Shown: positions 1-12,920, counted from the stretch's first letter. The stretch is DNA of 64,000 nt from Aurifilum marmelostoma (GCA_027559495.1 JAMXSV010000023.1:1-64000), one strand, 5' to 3'. Notes: generated by a model from the sequence alone, not told the origin. Made by a program: numbers and translations.

Positions 1-3000
1 AGTGCTCATTACACTAGTAGTTTAATTAATTTAAGAATTATGCTTCTTAAGCTAAGGAAGTTCTAATATTAGCTTATATTATGCTATATTTATAATATTA
101 AAAGATATATATATTATAGAACTATAGATTATAATAGAGAGATAATTAGTTTATTAGTCTATTATGCCTTAATTATATGCTATAAGCTATTCTTTTATAG
201 TATTAAAAGTATAGAGTTATTTTTTTTATTTTTATAATAGTTATGCCTAATTAATAATTCTAGAGAATATAAAATTTCTCTATATACTACTATCTAATAA
301 TGCGCTATATTATTATTTATAAATTTATACTTAAAATATAATATATAAGTAGTTATTTCTAATAATTGTATAGAAAGATCTTTCTTCTATAAAGACTAAT
401 TATTATCTCTTTATAGATAATTTTAGTTATTTAGGGCTTCTTATGCCTTATATACTACTACTTAGGCTAATTATCTAGCCTATTATTGCTTATACTTATA
501 CTTCTTCTAATTATTCTTTTATTAATGCTAATTTTGCAATTTTTTATTAGTATAAATAATATAATAAATCCCTTTGCATTATTACTACTTTATTTCCTTA
601 TTAATATATTCTCTAAGGCAATTATTTAGTAGCCTAATATATATATTATAGTATTTTATTTAAAGTACTTTTTAAAATTTTAGTTCTCTTTTATTATAGA
701 ACTAGATAATCTATTTTAGTTTGCATATTAGGAATTATTTATGCTTAACCTTTTTCTAAAAGTATTTCTTGCAATTATATATAATATAAGAGATTTATAT
801 ATATTTATAATACTTAGAGTAATTAAGTTAAACTTTTGCATCTTTCTCTCTAAAAAAGTTTTAGAGCTAAAAATATATAAATATAAATACTTCTTTAAGG
901 CTTAATCTATATATAAAGTATTTAATATTTATAAGCTTTAAATTTTATTTAATATTTATAAGAAAATTCTATATTTCTTTAGACTTAGGTATATTATTGC
1001 TATTTTTATTCTCTATTTAAGTAATAAGTTTTAGTAGATTATCTAGCTATTTATTCTGCAATTCCTTTTCCTTAATATTATACTAGAAAAATATTTATAT
1101 CTTAGGATTAGTATTATTATTCCTTCTATTGCTAATTTAAAAAGAGGAATATTTAAGATTATAAATATCCTTATTATTTAATGCTTATTATATTATCTAA
1201 TAATTATAGAAAAAGTATTCTAAATCTTTTTCCTTATTTATAATATATAAGAAATTTAAAATATTAGATAAATAATTAGAATTATCTTAATTAAGAACTT
1301 AGTTATATAAAGATTTTTTTCTTTTTACTGCAATTTATCTTTTTTCTTTAGAAGCTTTAGGGAGTTATCTAGAGCTTTTCTTCTCTAAGAGGTGCGTTAA
1401 GTAGTAGTTATTATAGCAAGCTATTTAGCTAAAGAAAGCATACTAGGATATATTATCTAATACTTGCTCTGCAAAGTAGCTTTAATCCTAATATATTAAT
1501 TATTCCTTTTCTATAATATTTGCTTATTGCCTTTCTATATAGCTAGCTTATTATTCCTTAGGGATAGATTGCTATCTTCTCTTTCTTAATTAGCAATAAT
1601 TTCTTGCAAAATATCCAAATTTGCTATAATTATAGCACTTAATCCTATTATTGCTTTTATTTATAGCATTTAGTTCTATAAGTCCTAAATAGATTATTCC
1701 TTTATAGGCTATACTAGATTAATTCTAGTTTTGCTATTTCTTAGAATATTAGTACTTTCTTCTAGAATTAACTATTGCTTAGAGAATCTATATAGCCTAG
1801 CTTTTCTTCTATTTTTTAAGTTATTATTTATACTATTTATTATTAATCTTAATAGTAAGCATAATAAAATTTATAAGCTTTATAAGTTATTTTGCCTTAG
1901 TAAGATTATTCTTAACTTTATTTTTAAATTTATTATAATATTAGGCAATAAAGGCTATATTATTCTACTAAAAATAGGAAAAGGCTTTGCAAAATTTTAT
2001 AATATATTTAGCTACTAATTTAGTTTATTTAAGTTTAAGAAGCTTTTGCTTAGCCTTATACTATTTATTTATATTACTAAAGATATTCTTAAATGCCTAT
2101 TTTAGATTATTAAAATCCTTAAAAATATACTTAGTATTATTCTTCTATTTAGATTTATTAAACTTAAAATAGTTCTTAAGAATAGATTTAAACTAAGCAA
2201 GAGCATTTTCTATAAGATAATATCTTATAAAGATAATCTTATTCTATTTATTACTAAACTTCTTCTTTTTATAATAGAAGTAAGCTTTGCATTAGGTAAG
2301 AAATGCCTAGAGGATATAATATTTGCTTCTATAAAGTCTTAGCATTTCTATCTTATAATAAAATTCCTTTATAACTATTTTCTATTTTTTAAGCTTTTTA
2401 ATGCAATTAGTAAGCATTATAATCTGCTTAATAAGATTAATAATACTGCTATTAGTAGTAAATTTAACTAGAATTTAAAGCGCTATTATATTCTATAATA
2501 ATTAAGGGGAAAATATTAAACTATTCTTAAATATAAGTTATTAAAATATAATAAGCATTATAGTATTAATAATAATAATCTTAATGCACTAAGGGGTTTA
2601 TAATAGTAAGAGCAATACTAAGTTTCTCCTTAAGTATAGAATATAAAGAATAATTATAACTATAATTGCACTATAATGCTTACTGCCTTTAGAGCTACTA
2701 AATTAGTATAATCTAATACTTAGATTAATAATTAAAGAATTATAAACTATTTATATATAATTAAAGAGTAATTATATCTAAACTATATAGTTTATTTAGT
2801 TATATCTAACTATATTAGCTATATTAGATATATTAATAATCTAGCATATCTAGATATATTAGATATATTACTAATCTAATATATTTATCCTAATTAGCTA
2901 GCTAGATTAGGTAATCCCTATTAGTTTTTGTAAGCAAGTGTTAATCTTCTAGCCCCTAAGGATCTGCCTTAGGCAGCTGCTATGCCTTCTTTTATTATAA

Positions 3001-3018
3001 CTATTGCAGGTTATAATA
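1..3018 (-). mobile_element. Partial RIP-decayed LTR retrotransposon (gag end plus LTR), copy A
   Basis: This is an AT-rich relic that continues past the left edge. Its left end (from about base 10) is clearly similar to the stretch beginning at about 9,721 inside the complete element, and its right end carries an LTR-like segment ending at 3,018 that matches the complete element's LTR (same terminal motif, mostly transition differences). On the minus strand near 1,593-1,640 a retroviral-type Gag zinc knuckle can still be read: the first Cys remains, while the second Cys, the His and the last Cys have become Tyr and an Asp has become Asn. These changes fit C:G-to-T:A transitions. No intact coding region remains. 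Short open frames on the plus strand (for example 1,731-2,172) are AT-rich chance frames. Family assignment rests on similarity to copy B, so the limits are approximate. Confidence 0.7.
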
Positions 3019-5164
3019 ATATTGCTAATCTCTTGCTTTTTAAATTGCAATATTCTTAGAGCTATACTCTTTAAGGTTCTTCTAGTATAGATTACTTAAG
3101 GCAATAATATATTCCTAAGACTCTAATGCTCTATAGTTTTCCTAAGAGAGATATATAAGCGCATTTTTATTTTATTTTAAATAGGCTTATAAAAAAAGAT
3201 TAAATAGTATCTCTTTATTAGAACTATTGCTAGTATTAGCATTTCTAAAGTTAATCTATATTAGATTAACTAATATATATTAAAGTTAATAATTGCATTT
3301 AAAGATAGTTTATATATTTAATATAATAAATCTACGCAAAGCTAAGATTAGAATATCTACTATAAAGCATTTTAAGTTAGTTAAAGTCTAAAGTCTTATA
3401 TAAGAAGCTGCTTAGCCTTAAAGAGAAGTATATTATTTATTCTATACTTTGCTTTTATTTATACTAAATATAAGCGAATATTATTTTGCAGATTAGCAAT
3501 AAATACTATTTATATTTAGATCTTAAAATATTAGTTATATAAAATTAGAAAAATCTCCTTATTAAGAATATTATATCTCTATGCTAATAATAAGTAATAA
3601 ATATGCACTTTAAGTTGTAAATGATTAAGCAGTATCTCTAAGAAGTTGAATAGCACTTTAAAAGCATTATTAGCAAGAGCATAAGCAATTATTAGACTTA
3701 AAGTATATAAGACCTTATATAGAATAAATATAACTATAAGAGAAACTTTATATAAATATATTATATAAGTCTTTGCTTATATATATTGCTGCTTATAGAA
3801 TAATATAAAAAAATTAATTGCTTAAATTTACTTAAGTACTTATAATTCATTTTAAGTCCTTCTAATAGCATCTTTTTATTATTTATTCTATTATATAGTA
3901 ATTATTGCAATAAGCTTAAGGCTATCCTATCTAGATAGGCAAATAAGCGCAAACTAAACTTAGCAGTACTTTAGTTTAGTAATTATGCTTATTTAGAACC
4001 CCTCTATTATATATAAAAGAATAGTATTATAAAAGGCAACTTAAAGTGCTTTATTCGCAGGAATATTTCTAGTATGCTTCTATAAAATGCTAAGAATAAT
4101 AATAATATCTTTAGTAATTGCTTCTACCTTTACAAATTGCTACTTAAGCAATAATTTTATTTTAGGCGCTAGAATCTATATAATCTACTAAATAGTATAA
4201 GAAGTTAGCGCTGCTTAGTTCGATTATAGGTCTATTAATACTTATAAGAGTTATTTTATCTACTAGTTTATATAGCTTTCCTTGCTTAATATCAATATAT
4301 TTAATAGTCTATCTCTATGCATTTTTAGGATTCTCTTCCTATTTTTTTGAAAGAATATAGATATTAGTATATATTATAAGATATCTCTAGATCTTATCTA
4401 TAGTACTAGCTAATTTAATAGTTCTAATTTCGTTAGAATTATCTTTATTAGAATATAGGATCTTTATTTTAATATTTAGCAGAAACTCTAGATAGGCTTA
4501 ATAATAGTTAATTGCCTCGGGTATGCCTTAATAAAGGTCTATCTAGATTTGCTCTGAGTTAATGCTTAAGAGCTTTAAGTTTTGTTTGAAAAATCTGAAG
4601 ATAGGTATTTAGAAAAAGCGTAATTTGTTTAGACTAGGCGCTAATTTTTATATAAGCTAGCCTTTTTCTTCTAATTTTTAGATTTACTTGCAAAAGCTTA
4701 GCTAGAATTGCTAGTATTATATAAGTATCTCTTTGCTAGTAGGCATAATGCTAATAAGAGTTTGCTTATAATACTTTTAAAGCAGAGCTTATACTTGCTT
4801 TTATATTAGTCCTAATAGATTATTTAGAGCTTATATATTATTTATTTTTAAGTATAGATTTTGCAGTATAGAGAACTTAGTATATATAAAAAAGAAAATA
4901 AAACTAGAAGGAAAAAGTATATTAGGACTTAGCAAAGAATTTATAGAAAAAGTAAGACTATAAATATAATCTTTTTATATATAAAAATAAATCTAAATAT
5001 ATTTCCTATATTTCCTTATATCTATAGCGCTAATTCTTTCTTAGATAGCATTGCAGGTAGGCTTAGATTAAAATTTAAGCTAGAGCTAAAATTAATCTAT
5101 TATTTTCTACTTATAATCTCAATTAGGAGATTGCAAATAACTAAAAATCCTATAAATCTATATA
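3019..5164. repeat. Decayed AT-rich repeat, unassigned
   Basis: About 2.1 kb of AT-rich DNA lies between the two LTR elements and has no intact gene. On the minus strand around 3,960-4,150 there is a broken frame whose residue pattern loosely resembles a retroelement integrase core, but I cannot assign it to a family. Parts (about 3,600-3,660 and 4,555-4,620) keep TpG and CpA outside GCA contexts, so they look less heavily mutated than the flanks. It could be the remains of a third element into which the others inserted, or old host sequence caught in the RIP block. Confidence 0.4.
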
Positions 5165-5622
5165 TAGTAAGCACTGCTATAATTAAGATATATAGCGAGT
5201 ATATAAAGGGTTTTATATTAAGCAAGAATAATATTAAAGTGTAATTTAAGGAATATAGAAATAATTTTCGAAGCTTCCTATAGTGCATTATTAGTAGTAA
5301 AGCTATTACTTATATTAGAGATAATATTTAGATTAATAACTAAAAAGCTATATACTAAATCTATTTAATAGTAATAAATATATTCTTATATATCTAGTCT
5401 TCTAATATAGCTAACTTAAATAGCAATATATCTAAATTATTTAAATATTCTTAAATAGTATATATCTAAAGCTATTTATTCTAGTTAGTTCTTATCCTAA
5501 CCCTAACCCTAGATTATATAATCCTAGCATAGCTTTATAGATAAGTATTAAACTTTTTGCACTAAGGGTTCTATTCTAGGTAGCCCTAGTATCCTATATT
5601 ATAATAGTTGCGGGTTATAATA
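5165..5622 (-). repeat. 3' LTR of the Ty3/gypsy element, heavily RIP-mutated
   Basis: Direct repeat of 12,250-12,707 with the same 458-bp length. Differences between the pair are nearly all transitions. On the minus strand it is preceded by a purine-rich stretch (5,623-5,640), as expected for the polypurine tract that primes plus-strand synthesis. It contains a two-unit CCCTAA stretch near 5,508 that is part of the LTR, not a telomere. Confidence 0.85.
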
Positions 5623-5640
5623 CTATCTTCCTCTTATTAA
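5623..5640 (-). other. Polypurine tract next to the 3' LTR
   Basis: The minus-strand sequence immediately before the LTR start is almost all purine (it contains AAGAGGAAGATAG). Its position matches the plus-strand priming site of LTR retrotransposons and fixes the element's orientation. Confidence 0.6.
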
Positions 5641-7395
5641 TTATTATTCCGAATAATCTTCTATAAGTTTCTTATATATTATTCTATTACTAAATTATGC
5701 CTTTCTAATTTATTATATTAAATAGAGTTAATAAATTTTAATTTTTAAATTTTTATATTAAGAAAATAAAATAGAAGGATTCTCTTTTTTCGATTATTTT
5801 TTAAAATGCTATTACTATGCCTTTTTATTCTTTTTGCAAGGATTATAGCATTTTATTTTATTAAGTTTCTTCTAATAATTCTTCCTATTGCTTAGAATAT
5901 ATTTGCTTTAAATATTCTTAATGCAATATTTAGGGCCTTAGCACTTTAGAGATTTAATAGATTAGAGTTTAATATTAATATCTAGAGAAGCAGTTAGAGA
6001 GTGCTAAGGGCTAGCTTTGCAATGCTATTATAGAAGTTAAGCGCTTGCAGAAATAAAAGCATATATAATTTAAAAAGATAATGCGCATAGTTTATTATAG
6101 CCTTAATAGTATAAAGGCATTAGAATATATAGAAGCTAAGAAGGAGCGTTATTGCGCTTCTAAGATAGTCTAAGAGGTAGTCTCTAAAGAAACTATTGCT
6201 TTTGCTAAAGTTCCTAATTTTAAGGGATTTAATTAGAATTCTATAGATATAGAAAATGCTATAGTAGATTAGTTAGGTTTCCTAGCTAAAGGGTCGCCTA
6301 CTATAGCCTCTAGTTCTTATTCTAGGATAGAAAGGTCTGCTAAAGAGGCCTTCTAAATCTTAGTTCTGCTAGTTGCTATTCTAGGCTTTAAATTAGCTAA
6401 TGCATTTCTAACTATTTATATTCCTTAACTAATATAGTACTTTATTTAGTATTTTCCTTTAGCTAATAGTATATTCTGCTAACTAGTAGGGTATTAATTA
6501 GTAGATTATATTCCTAGTTATATTCCTAACTAGTTTAGTTTTTAGCATATTAGTAGTCTATTTATTTAATTTAGATTCTAATTGCTTATCTTTATAACTA
6601 GTTTATTTAGTAGTCTTAAAGTACTTATTATATATAAGCTAAGTTTTCTTTAAATTCCTATATATTTTTGCTTGCTAGATAGCCTTTCTATTTAATATAG
6701 TATTCTAGATTATACTAAAAGCTTCTATATTTTAGAATCTTTTCTACTTTATATTCTAGCTTATTATCTTTAGCTTTAATATTATTATTTATAAGTATTT
6801 CTTATATTGCTAGTTTTAGAAGTAAAATATAGAATACTAAATATATTCTTATTCCTGCTAGTAGTGCGAGTTTATAGTTAATTAGAAAAATTTTTCTTAA
6901 GATTTTAAAGAGTCTAATTTTTTTATAATTAAGTTTATTATTTAGTTAGATAGTCCTTATATTTTTTTATTTTAAGTAGACTTTATCTCTCTCCTATAAG
7001 ATTAGTTTTTTAATTCTCTTAAAATTAGTATATTTAGTTATTTATTCTTATATAAATTAAAGTTCTTATTAAATATCTTCCTAAATCTTCTTAATATACT
7101 ATATTTATTTTTTTGCTGCTTTTGCATTTGCTCTTAGCAATGCTTTATAGTATGCTATTAAGTTATATTTATAGAGTATATAAAATAGTAAGATCTTTAT
7201 TATACTTATATCTGCGCTATTATATATAAATTGCGCTAATAGTAATAGTTTAATCTAATTATTCTATTCTTAATTAATATAATGCTTAAGATATTATTTA
7301 ATAATTTAGTTTATTTATTTTATTTATTTATCTATTTATAAATAATAAGCTATTAATATTTTATAATATACTTTAAGTTGCTTTATAAGTAATAT

Positions 7396-7581
7396 TTAGA
7401 AGTATAATATAAATTTTTTATCTCTATCTAAAATAATTTTTTTTAGCATGCTATAGTTAGCAATAATTATCCTAAGAAATATATATATAAGTTCTTCTAC
7501 TATACTGCTTTCCTTATAGAGGAGAAAGTAAGCGTACTTACTTAGTCTATAAACTACTACTAAGATGCTATTATATTGCAT
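7396..7581 (-). pseudogene. Integrase core relic of the Ty3/gypsy element
   Basis: A 61-codon open stretch on the minus strand has the residue pattern of the Ty3/gypsy integrase catalytic core: an ILVVV-x-RLSKYA block and, 30-40 residues on, a DRDK motif containing the second catalytic Asp. The first catalytic Asp position reads Tyr (VVVYRLSKYA), and several other positions show changes expected from C-to-T mutation. The frame is closed by stops on both sides, so this is the longest surviving piece of pol rather than a gene. Confidence 0.75.
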
Positions 7582-8781
7582 CTTAATTAAGGGTTCTTAT
7601 AAGATAGATAGCTTAATAATAAAGTTTAAACTAATTAATTGCTAAATAGTTATAAATACTAGTAAAGATTATAGCAGTCTATAAGGCTTATATCTTTCTG
7701 CCTTATTTTTCTTGCAATTATTGCATTTCTAAATAATTTCTTTAATTTATATCCTAAAGCCTAGTAGATTCTAATATTGCTTAATTTATTTATAGATAGC
7801 CTTAATTCCTTAGTGCCTATATACTAGTGCGCTATATATATCTCTAATATATTCTTCTTATTCCTATAGAGTTATTTCTTCTAATTTCTTGCCCTAGTAT
7901 ATAATTCTAAGTATTAAGTTAATTTCTTATTTTTATATAAGATTTCCTTTCTTATTTTAATCGAAAAGTATTTATTTCTTAATTCCTAATACTAGTATAT
8001 AATCTAATTATTAATTAAGAGCATTTGCTTTAGTATTTTCTTTTTCTTAAATATAGCTAATTTTAATATCAAATTATAAGAGGAATTTTGCCTATTATAC
8101 TTATTATTTATTTAAAACTTTAGTTATTATAAATAATATAAGGTTCTTATAATTAGTAAATACTTTAATTAGGTATTTTACTCTAATAAAGTAGTATTGC
8201 TATTCCTAAAATGCATATACTATAGCTATAAGTTTCTTATCTAGGATTCTATATTATAGTTCTAAACTATTTAGCTTTTTTAAGAAGTTAGTAATAAGAT
8301 ATAATTTATTTTAATTATCTTATTAGATAAGTTCTCTGCTAAGTATATAGTTTAATATATTAGTTGCTACTTTAAATTCTTAGCTAAAGTTAGCTTCTTT
8401 TAAAATAGATTCTTATATAACTTATTCTTTAATAGCATTAAAGGCTTATTGCTCTTTTTCTATTTAATAGAAAGATTTATCTTTTTTTATAAGCTCTATT
8501 ATAGGTTATATAATTTTTAAGTATTATTAGATAAATTATTAGTAGAAGTTAGTATATCTAAGGAATGCTCTAATATTTATAATATTCTTAGATATTAGCT
8601 AATTTCTAATTGCTTTTATTTTATCTTTTTATATATATATGCATTTAGGTTTAATTGTATATCTAAGGTAATTAACTTTTTAAATATAGAAATAGCTTTT
8701 TTCTGGTTTAATAAGGAGTTTAGCATTTTAGAGAGTCTATAGCACTTTTTATATATACTATCTATAAGTTGCTAAGTCTAA

Positions 8782-9010
8782 AGAGTAAATAAGGATATTA
8801 TTAAGATAAGCAATAATATAAATATTTAGATGCTCTCTAAGTACCTAATTAATTATTTTCTAGAAAGATATAAATGCATTAGTTAATCTAAATAGCATAA
8901 CTAAGTATTTATAATGCTTATATTTTATACAAAATGCTATTTTCTATTCTTTGCCTGCCTTTATCCTAATAAGATTATATGCTTCTTTAAGGTCTAGCGC
9001 TATAAATTAT
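8782..9010 (-). pseudogene. Reverse transcriptase relic of the Ty3/gypsy element
   Basis: On the minus strand near 8,945-9,010 a DL-x2-AYNLIRI block is readable, typical of Ty3/gypsy reverse transcriptases. Farther along, at 8,782-8,808, the polymerase active-site box reads YLNNILIYS instead of the usual double-Asp form. Both Asp-to-Asn changes are the G-to-A outcome expected of RIP. In-frame stops interrupt the region. Confidence 0.75.
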
Positions 9011-12000
9011 TATGCGCCTTATAGTTAATCTTATAATTCCTTAATAAGTAGTAATAGATATTAATTTTTAATTATAATATTATTAAGCTATCTATAGTTT
9101 ATATAGAGTTATAGTTTGCTATTTTTCTTTAGTATAAATAGAATTAGGTATTCTGCTAGTAATTATAATAGTTATATATAACCTTTCTTTAAGTTTTTAT
9201 TAAGGTACTCTCTAAATGCTTTAAGTTATGCTTTATCTAGTCTATAGATAGGGAAGAATTTGGGCTAAATTTCTTCCTTAAGTAGGATTTTATAGTTATA
9301 TAGACTATATTCTAGTAGTTTTATAACTAATTCTTCTTAGAATAGTTTTATAAACTTATAGTACTTTTCTAGTATACTAGTAAGTATTAGGGTTAGTTCT
9401 TCCTTTATTTCTGCTTCTTAGAGAAATAGTAGATACTATTAAGTATTTTATTGCAACTATCTATTATTTTTGCTCTATATTAGACTAAGTCTTCCTAACT
9501 AGTCTTTATTTACTTATATTTTTAACTTATACCTAACTTATATTTATAGATTTAAGGCATTTATAATTCTTTTCTATAAGCTATTAGTCTTTACTAATTT
9601 AAAGATATATAGTAAGTGCTTATTTAAGCGCTTATCTTAGCTATCCTTAGTAACTAAGTCTTATTCTGCGCCTTTAATTGCAATTATCCTATTAGGTATA
9701 GCTTATTTCTAAAAGATCTAGCTAGTAGTTTAATTAATTTAAGGATTATGCTTCTTAAGCTATAAAAGTTCTAATATTATATTATAATATACTATATCTA
9801 TAATATTAAAAGAAATAAATATTATATATTTTTAGTTTAAGATAGATAGATAATTAGTCTTCTTATTAATTACTTCTTAGTTATATATAATAAATTATTC
9901 TTTTATAGTATTAAGTATATAGGGCTTCTTTTTCTATTGCTATAATATCTTTGCTATATTAATAATGCAAGGAGATATATAATTCTCTTATACGCTGCTA
10001 TTTAATAATACGCTATAATATTAGTTATTAATATTTATATTAAGCTATATATATATATAGCTTTTTTTTGCTATTATATATAGAGACCTTATAGTTCTAA
10101 TTAATTATTATCTCTTTATAGGCAATCTTTTCCTTTTAGGGCTTTCTTAGCTGCTTGCTAAGCTAGTGCTTTAGCTTATTATTATGCATACTTATAATGC
10201 TTCTTATTGCATTGCTATATATACTAAGCATATGCCTTATTCTATATATAAATAGTGCATTATTTTACTAGATATTGCTACTATTTGCGTTTTTTATTTA
10301 TATAAAGCTTAAAGCAATTCTCTAGTAGTTTAATAAGTGCGTTATAGTATTTCTTCTCTAGTACTTCTCTAAACTATAGCTTGGATTCTTTATATGCCTA
10401 AATAAGTTATTCTTCTTTCCTAGTTAGAAACTATTTATATTTAACTTTTTTCTTGAAATAGGTTTAATAGCTATAATAGGTGCATAAGATCTATGCTAAT
10501 TAGTAGTATCTAAGGTAGAATGCATTAATTCTGGGATCCTCTAATTTATTTGCTTTATAATTCTAAAGTAGGATGCTCTTAAAGAGAGTTTTTAGAGGCA
10601 TTTTATATATAAGGTATTCTATTTGGATATTAATATCTGGGTTATTAGAACTAAGACTGCTATATTAGGTAGTTAGTATTAATTCCTCTAAGTTATCTAT
10701 ATATTATTATATAATAGGCTTAAGTAGGATATTAGGTTATCTATCTTAGAAGGTTTCTTTTTTAAGAATAAGTATCTCTATAATATATTTTTCTATAAGA
10801 GCTAAAGTAAAGTCTATATTTTCTAAGTTATTATTGCGCCTATTATAGGCTAGGGATATTATAATATCTAATATATACTTATTATTATCTATAAGCTATA
10901 TAAGATAGTGCTATAGGAGAAACTTTCTTAAATTCTATTTTTCCTTAGATCTCTAATTTATAGGGTTAGTAGAATAACTTAATTATTTATTTTTAATAGA
11001 AGCTCTATTTCTAATAGCAAGTTATTATTATTTCTTAGATTTCTAAAAGAACTATTCTAAACCTTCTTTCTCTAAGAGATATAATATGCAATTATTATTA
11101 TAATATATAGTCTAATTAAGGGATTTATAATTAATAGGGTCTATCTCTTGCTCTATTAGAATGTTTTTATTTAGATAATTAGGTTTCTATTATATAGCAA
11201 TATTAAGCTATTATTCTTCTTAAATAAATTGCTATTATTTCCTTTATAGTTATTAATATTCCTATATAAAGTATTTAGGCTTTTTATAATTAAAGCATGC
11301 TTTATTATCTTTATCTTAAGTTTAGAAGTTATTGCATTAATGCATAGCATTTAATTTTATTAGGCTAGTATATATATTGCTACTTTATGCTATACTTATA
11401 TAATTCTATTATTTTCCTTAGTAGTTCTGCTAAGGCTAGTAGCGTTTTCTACTATTAGCTAGGGCTCTAAACTTCTATAATTATCTATTATTCTTGCAAT
11501 TTTTCTCTTATTATTATTTAAAGATATAATTATTAATTTATACTGCTATTATAATATATTTTGCTAGATTATTAAGTTAATTTATTTTATAAAATTTATT
11601 TTTAATTCTATTTTTTAGTTCTTTATAAAATTAGGATATTAATGCTTTATTTTTCTAGCTAACTTATTCTGTATATTGCCTAAATTTAGCTATATAATCT
11701 AAAGCAGCTTTAGTCTACTTAAGGTCTATAAGACTGCATTCTGCTATACGCTTCTTATTTAGATTGCTAAATGCATTTTTAAGTGCTTTCTTAAAATCTT
11801 TAAATAAGTTAAAGATAGCTTTAGTTTTTTTATTATAATTATTAAGTATAGTTAGATTATTAAGGTAATTTTAAAGTAAAGATTTAAATTAAGTAAGAGT
11901 ATTGCCTTTTAACTAAGTTCTTGCAAAGATTACTTTCTCTCTCTTATTTATAAATTAGGCTAAATAGTAAAGAAAGTAGGCTTTATACTAAGTAATAAAA

Positions 12001-12249
12001 GCCTAAAGAGTACTCTTTAATCCTTTATAAGAGATAAGCTTATTTATTTTATAAATCTTAATTTAAGTATTGCTAGATTCTTTAAGTTCCTAAATGCAAG
12101 CTTATAAGGCTATAATAGTTTACTGCAGCTTAGCGCTAGTTTAGGCTCTGCTTATAGTAGAGGAGATTAGAGTCTAAAGAGATATTATATTTCTATATTG
12201 CTTAAAAAGAAATATACTAAATTATATTTAAATAAGAATTATTAAAATA

Positions 12250-12707
12250 TAGTAAGCATTGCTATAACTAGAATATATAGCAAGTATATAAAGGGTTTTA
12301 TATTAAGCAAGAATAATATTAAAATATAATCTAAGAAATATAGAAATAATCTTCAAAGCCTTCTGCAATGTATTACTAGCAGTAAAGCTATTACTTATAT
12401 TAGAGATAATACTTAGATTAATAATTAAAGAGCTATATACTAAATCTATTTAATAGTAATAAATATATCCTTATATATCTAGTCTTTTAATATAGCTAAC
12501 TTAGATAGCAATATATCTGAACTATCTAGATATTCCTAGATAGCATATATCCAAAGCTATCTATTCTAGTTGGTCCTTATTCTAACCCTAACCCTGGGTT
12601 ACGTAATTCTAGCGTGGCTCTGTAGGTAAGTGTTGAACTTCCTGCACTAAGGGTTCCGTTCTGGGTGGCCCTGGTGTCCCATGTTATGACGGTTGCGGGT
12701 CATAACA
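12250..12707 (-). repeat. 5' LTR of the Ty3/gypsy element, outer third largely unmutated
   Basis: Direct repeat of 5,165-5,622. The inner two thirds are AT-rich like the element body, whereas the outer part (about 12,560-12,707) keeps normal G and C. Aligning that outer part with the left LTR gives a run of differences that are all transitions, nearly all with G or C in this copy. It therefore shows what the LTR looked like before mutation. The LTR ends with an inverted TGTTATGAC / GTCATAACA-type repeat near the tip. Confidence 0.85.
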
Positions 12708-12920
12708 CCACACTTAAAGACCTTTGTTTGTGTAATATAGGGTGTAGATGTAATAATCAATAGTACTATCTAGAGGGGAAAAAATTTCACTCTTAAGTTT
12801 TAGGTAATAAATCAAACCGGACGCAAAACGGTCCTTGGGCTCCGTCGGGCGGTCGCCACTAACATGTTGAATATAGGGTGACAAACGGGGCAGATTTCCA
12901 CAAGCGAGTTTGGTGTGTGG

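Larger units (their letters stand above)
5165..12707 (-). mobile_element. Complete but inactivated Ty3/gypsy-type LTR retrotransposon, copy B
   Basis: This is a 7.5-kb element flanked by two direct 458-bp LTRs. Read on the minus strand the order is 5' LTR (12,250-12,707), Gag zinc-knuckle relic (about 11,265-11,310), reverse transcriptase, integrase, purine-rich tract and 3' LTR (5,165-5,622). Reverse transcriptase is shown by a DL-x2-AYNLIRI block (about 8,945-9,010) and by the catalytic box at 8,782-8,808, where both Asp of the usual YLDD have become Asn. Integrase core sequence is readable at 7,396-7,581 with a retained DRDK motif. RT before integrase is the Ty3/gypsy order. Stops and missense changes throughout fit C-to-T and G-to-A transitions, so no functional protein is possible. 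The right LTR end starts TGTTATGACC on the minus strand, as a Ty3-type LTR should. Confidence 0.85.

Noticed and set aside
5500..5520. Telomere-like (CCCTAA)2 sequences near 5,508 and 12,587
   Set aside because: Only two units, located at the same position in both LTRs of one element, so they belong to the LTR and do not mark a chromosome end.
1..12707. AT-rich block as mitochondrial DNA, centromere or a run of small genes
   Set aside because: Retroelement LTRs, Gag, RT and integrase relics plus transition-only differences show RIP-decayed transposons; the few open frames are short AT-rich chance frames.
5160..12712. Five-base target-site duplication flanking the Ty3/gypsy element
   Set aside because: Right flank CCACA and left flank ATATA agree at four of five positions only if RIP transitions are allowed, and the first base does not fit; too weak to claim.
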